64,000 nt of DNA from Mesorhizobium sp. M8A.F.Ca.ET.218.01.1.1 (GTDB taxonomy: Bacteria > Pseudomonadota > Alphaproteobacteria > Rhizobiales > Rhizobiaceae). The translations under genes and the position numbers were made by a program. This document shows, piece by piece, positions 60,850 to 64,000 of the stretch. The notes below the pieces were generated by a model. The model did no database searches, was not told where the DNA came from, and was given only the letters and a program-made list of their open reading frames with translations. Numbering within the stretch: the first letter of the stretch is position 1; every line of letters starts with the position of its first letter. The DNA lies in NCBI RefSeq assembly GCF_004791165.1, contig NZ_SRUZ01000003.1, forward strand, positions 124,001 to 188,000, written 5' to 3'.

Positions 60850-61719
60850 CTAGCCGAGCGCCCGCAGCTTCGCCTTCACCTCGAGAAAGTCCCGCCATGC
60901 CAGCTTCTTGTGCGCGGGCGTCCGCAAGAGATAGGCCGGATGCAATGTCGGCATGGCCGGAATGGCAATGCCGGACGCCGTGGTGTGGACGCGCCAGTTG
61001 CCGCGCAGCCGCAGGATACCTTCCGAGGTGTTGAGCAAGGTCTTGGCCGATGGACCGCCGAGATTGATCAGCACCTTGGGATTGACCAGTTCGATCTGAC
61101 GCTCGATGAACGGCCGGCAGATTTCCGTCTCGTGCGGCGTCGGCGTGCGGTTGCCGGGTGGCCGCCAGGGAATGACATTGGCGATGTAGGCCGAGTTGCG
61201 GTCAAGACCGATCGCGGCCAGCATGCGGTCGAGCAGGCGGCCCGAGCGGCCGACGAAGGGCAGGCCTTCAATGTCCTCGTCACGGCCGGGGGCCTCACCG
61301 ACCAGCATGACAGCGGCTTGCGGGTTGCCGTCGGCGAATACGAGGTTCTTGGCGGTGGCCTTGAGATTGCAGCCCTCGAAAGCGGCCATGTGCTGGCGCA
61401 GCTCGTCCAGGGACACTGCCGCGGTCGCCAATTGGCGCGCCAACGCAGCCTGCGCCTCGTCGGGCACGGCCGAGGTCGGCGGGCGCGGGGCCGGAGCATC
61501 CGGCACGGCGCGCGCATCGAATCGCGGCGGAGCAGCGGGCGGCTCCGGTGCGCCGCTTTCGCGTGGCGTCGTCGTCGGCATCCGCTCCGCCGGCTTCGGC
61601 GCGGCCTCCGCGAACCGGTTTACCGGCGCATCCTCCAGAGCCTCGTCCACACCCACGCTGGCATAGAAGGCGAGCAGATCGGCAAGATCGACCGGATTGT
61701 TGGGAGAGGCGGCAGTCAT
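60850..61719 (-). CDS. Uracil-DNA glycosylase, family 4-like
   Basis: A 289-residue enzyme that removes uracil from DNA. The N-terminal ~100 residues are a Pro/Ala-rich, low-complexity extension. The catalytic domain shows LVFADGNPQAAVMLVGEAPGRDEDIEGLPFVGRSGRLLDRML (motif A, about 130-172), NVIPWRPPGNRTPTP and the C-terminal MPTLHPAYLLRTP (motif B His). Family 4 enzymes normally bind a 4Fe-4S cluster through four Cys; here only one of the first pair is present (GCNL) and one later Cys (EICRPF), so the cluster is probably absent or altered. ATG 61719. Confidence 0.85.
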   Translation of the reverse strand: MTAASPNNPVDLADLLAFYASVGVDEALEDAPVNRFAEAAPKPAERMPTTTPRESGAPEPPAAPPRFDARAVPDAPAPRPPTSAVPDEAQAALARQLATAAVSLDELRQHMAAFEGCNLKATAKNLVFADGNPQAAVMLVGEAPGRDEDIEGLPFVGRSGRLLDRMLAAIGLDRNSAYIANVIPWRPPGNRTPTPHETEICRPFIERQIELVNPKVLINLGGPSAKTLLNTSEGILRLRGNWRVHTTASGIAIPAMPTLHPAYLLRTPAHKKLAWRDFLEVKAKLRALG

Positions 61720-61769
61720 GGCCGCACCATCGTCCGGGCGGCGTCAATTTGCAACCTCGGCGAGGCGTC

Positions 61770-62414
61770 CTAGCCAGTGGGTATGCGCGGATCCTGCACG
61801 AGATAGAAAGTCCACCGCGGCGTGTAGTCCGTCATCAGGAATTCGAAGCTGGCGGTTTTCAGCGGATCGACCTTGCCGTTTTTGAACAGCAGCCGGTCAT
61901 AGGGTTCGAAGTCGCGGTCGAAATCGGCGAAATTGCTCGACCAGATATTGTCCGGCGTCTTGTTGCGCTGGTCGAACGAAAGCCCATCGCCGAACACGCT
62001 CGGCTGGTCCAGTATTTCCTGCAGCTCGAACTGGAACTCGATCCATGCCTGGCCGCTGTTGTTGAGCACGTCGATGCGCATATACATGATGCCGTTGGCG
62101 AACTCGCCCGCTTTGCCGAAGGTCTGGATCGGCTTTGTGGTGCGGATGGTCAGCGTCACCGGGGTCGCCGAATTCAGCTCTTCGGTGATGACCAGCGGAT
62201 CGTCCTTGGTTCCGATTCCGGACGCTCCGGTGATGCGGAAGCCGCCAAGCTCGTCCGAGAACGAGTACGCGCCTGTCGCCCACACTTTCACTTCATCCGC
62301 GACGGCATGACCCGGCGCCAACGCCAGAAGGGCAAAAATAACCGCCCGGCAGGCCCGGCCGGGCGTTGATGGAAAGCGCGTCGAAGATAAGCCGCCTGGC
62401 CCGGGAATGCGCAT
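61770..62414 (-). CDS. Secreted hypothetical protein
   Basis: A 214-residue protein with a signal-like N-terminus (RAVIFALLALAPGHAVADE, cleavage about residue 40) after a short basic leader. The mature part (DEVKVWATGAYSFSDELGGFRITGASGIGTKDDPLVITEEL, then NGIMYMRIDVLNNSGQAWIEFQFELQEILDQPSVFGDGLSFDQ) is beta-rich and has no motif I recognise. Not assigned a function. It is preceded in the other direction by the ETF-ubiquinone oxidoreductase gene, 219 bp away, with a divergent intergenic region between them. Later in-frame starts are possible. Confidence 0.7.
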   Translation of the reverse strand: MRIPGPGGLSSTRFPSTPGRACRAVIFALLALAPGHAVADEVKVWATGAYSFSDELGGFRITGASGIGTKDDPLVITEELNSATPVTLTIRTTKPIQTFGKAGEFANGIMYMRIDVLNNSGQAWIEFQFELQEILDQPSVFGDGLSFDQRNKTPDNIWSSNFADFDRDFEPYDRLLFKNGKVDPLKTASFEFLMTDYTPRWTFYLVQDPRIPTG

Positions 62415-62633
62415 GGCGGGAAGTATGGCCGATAAGCAAGCCGTCGAACAATCAAAAACGCGAGCGAGGCGTGTTTCCAGGCGCAAACGGCTTATCCTGC
62501 GGCAAGGTGCGCGACTTTTTGGCCAAATCCGCATTGTCACGTATGCGCCGGTTTCCTGTCGCCAATTGATGCGCTATGCAGCGCAGGAGCCAGCAAGATG
62601 CGCCAATGGCGGCAAGCCAGTGCGGAGGGGTTG

Positions 62634-64000
62634 ATGAGCGATATCGAACGCGAGAGCATGGAATTCGACGTGGTCATCGTCGGCGCCGGCCCTGCCGGCC
62701 TTGCCGCGGCCATCCGCCTCAAGCAGGTCAATCCCGAGCTTTCCGTCGTCGTGCTGGAAAAGGGCGGCGAAGTCGGCGCCCATATCCTGTCGGGCGCCGT
62801 CGTCGATCCGATCGGCGTCGACCGGCTGCTGCCCGGCTGGCGCGAGGAGGATGGTCATCCCTTCAAGACGCCGGTCACGGCGGACCATTTCCTGGTGCTC
62901 GGCCCCGCCGGCTCGTTCCGCCTGCCCAACATCCTGATGCCGCCGCTGATGAACAACCACGGCAACTACATCGTCTCGCTGGGCAACGTCTGCCGCTGGC
63001 TGGCTGGCAAGGCCGAGGCGCTTGGCGTCGAGATCTATCCAGGCTTTGCCGCCGCCGGCCTGCTCTACAATGAAGAAGGCGCCGTCACCGGCGTCGTTAC
63101 CGGCGACATGGGCGTCGAGAAGGACGGCACGCACGGTCCGGGCTTCGCGCCGGGCATGGCGCTGATGGGCAAGTATGTGCTGATCGGCGAGGGCGCGCGC
63201 GGTTCGCTCGCCAAGCAGCTGATCGCCAAATACAACCTCTCCGATGGCCACGAGCCGGGCAAATACGGCATTGGCCTCAAGGAACTCTGGCAGGTCAAGC
63301 CGGAGAACCATCGGCCGGGTCTGGTGCAGCATTCCTTCGGCTGGCCGCTCGACATGAAGACCGGCGGCGGTTCGTTCCTCTATCATCTGGAGGACAACCA
63401 GGTGGCTGTCGGCTTCGTCCTCCACCTCAATTACAAGAACCCCTATCTGTCGCCCTTCGAGGAATTCCAGCGCTTCAAGACCCATCCGGCGATCGCAGGC
63501 ACGTTCGAGGGCGCCAAGCGCCTGGGCTACGGCGCGCGCGCCATAACCGAGGGCGGCTGGCAGTCGGTGCCGAAATTGTCGTTCCCGGGCGGCGCGCTGA
63601 TGGGGTGCGCGGCGGGCTTCGTCAACGTGCCGCGCATCAAGGGCTCCCACAATGCGGTGCTGTCTGGGATGCTGGCGGCCGATCATGTCGCCGAGGCGAT
63701 CGGCGCCGGCCGTGCCAATGACGAGCTTTCCGCCTACGAGGAAGCCTGGCGGGCGACCGACATCGGCAAGGACCTGAAGAAGGTGCGCAACGTCAAGCCG
63801 CTCTGGTCGCGTTTCGGCACCATCATCGGCGTCGGCCTCGGCGGCCTCGACATGTGGCTGAACACGCTGTTCGGCGTCTCGCCCTTCGGCACACTAAAGC
63901 ATGGCAAGGCCGACTATGCGACGCTCGAGCCTGCCGCCCAGCACAAGAAGATCGCCTATCCGAAGCCGGATGGCGTGCTCACCTTCGACCGTCTCTCCTC
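62634..64000 (+). CDS. Electron transfer flavoprotein-ubiquinone oxidoreductase, 5' part
   Basis: The first 455 codons are in the window and the frame is open to the right edge. The protein has the N-terminal FAD-binding motif VVIVGAGPAGLAAAIRL (residues 13-29), the GAHILSGAVVDPIGVDRLLPGW segment near 46, and the mid-region KTGGGSFLYHLEDNQVAVGFVLHLNYKNP and PGGALMGCAAGFVNVPRIKGSHNA that mark ETF-QO. It passes electrons from ETF, and so from acyl-CoA dehydrogenases, to membrane quinone. The C-terminal 4Fe-4S ferredoxin domain lies beyond the window. ATG 62634 follows GGAGGGG. Confidence 0.95.
   Translation, partial: MSDIERESMEFDVVIVGAGPAGLAAAIRLKQVNPELSVVVLEKGGEVGAHILSGAVVDPIGVDRLLPGWREEDGHPFKTPVTADHFLVLGPAGSFRLPNILMPPLMNNHGNYIVSLGNVCRWLAGKAEALGVEIYPGFAAAGLLYNEEGAVTGVVTGDMGVEKDGTHGPGFAPGMALMGKYVLIGEGARGSLAKQLIAKYNLSDGHEPGKYGIGLKELWQVKPENHRPGLVQHSFGWPLDMKTGGGSFLYHLEDNQVAVGFVLHLNYKNPYLSPFEEFQRFKTHPAIAGTFEGAKRLGYGARAITEGGWQSVPKLSFPGGALMGCAAGFVNVPRIKGSHNAVLSGMLAADHVAEAIGAGRANDELSAYEEAWRATDIGKDLKKVRNVKPLWSRFGTIIGVGLGGLDMWLNTLFGVSPFGTLKHGKADYATLEPAAQHKKIAYPKPDGVLTFDRLS

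Noticed and set aside
60277..61773. 498-codon frame on the plus strand over the XRE regulator and uracil-DNA glycosylase genes
   Set aside because: It spans two recognised minus-strand genes and their gap, with shadow-type composition and no recognisable domain.
1..64000. tRNA, rRNA, CRISPR arrays, insertion sequences or prophage
   Set aside because: I looked for tRNA-like cloverleafs, regularly spaced repeats, transposase or integrase motifs and phage structural clusters. Only one DUF3168 gene was found, which is too little to call a prophage.

Overview
This window looks like a chromosomal segment of a GC-rich alphaproteobacterium of the Rhizobiales, most probably Mesorhizobium or a close relative. 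The basis is family-level recognition: a rhizobial-type Zn-dependent asparaginase, a MucR/Ros regulator, a feuP-feuQ pair upstream of ccmIEFH (cycHJKL), a degP / two-component / glnE / PleC-like kinase block with the gene order I recall from Sinorhizobium, and many alphaproteobacterial DUF families. No rRNA, tRNA, IS element, prophage or CRISPR array was seen. Most of it reads as core chromosome; the accessory features are two small toxin-antitoxin loci, a solitary phage/GTA-type gene and a catabolic-looking transport cluster.

Layout. 1-7.5 kb: thiolase 3' end, asparaginase, a Tat-exported beta-helix protein, a GreA/GreB-like factor, an AbrB-Doc toxin-antitoxin pair with a clear operator, and both subunits of methylmalonyl-CoA mutase. 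7.5-18.2 kb: HerA-like ATPase, L,D-transpeptidase, 2-haloacid dehalogenase, class IV aminotransferase, superoxide dismutase, cytochrome c' with a diheme cytochrome, SET-domain protein, LysE exporter, oligopeptidase B and a small secreted SH3-like protein. 18.2-28.4 kb: mucR between AT-rich intergenic islands, sufE, a membrane-anchored DivJ/PleC-class sensor kinase overlapping a peptidoglycan-binding protein gene, DUF1491, DUF2336, a split DUF1214/DUF1254 pair and penicillin-binding protein 1A. This is an envelope and cell-cycle neighbourhood.

28.5-37.0 kb: deiminase-family hydrolase and AbgB-like M20 amidohydrolase, divergent from a LysR regulator and a four-gene Pot-type ABC importer, ending with a convergent hydratase/FAH-family enzyme. 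I read this as an uncharacterised uptake and catabolism unit for a cationic or guanidino/amide nitrogen compound. 37.2-38.1 kb: solitary DUF3168 gene and a small periplasmic protein gene in the position of feuN. 38.2-55.2 kb: feuP, feuQ, a lipoprotein, ccmI-ccmE-ccmF-ccmH, degP, a second two-component pair, glnE, an EF-hand protein and a PleC-like kinase.

55.4-64 kb: a HigB-HigA type locus whose toxin reading frame is broken by one extra T while operator and antitoxin look intact, aminopeptidase N, a DMT-family permease translationally coupled to a 41-codon ORF, an MmyB-like regulator, a family-4-like uracil-DNA glycosylase with an incomplete cysteine set, a secreted hypothetical protein, and the 5' part of ETF-ubiquinone oxidoreductase running off the right edge. 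Several convergent gene pairs end in shared four-base stop overlaps (CTAG/TTAG) or are separated by strong hairpins.
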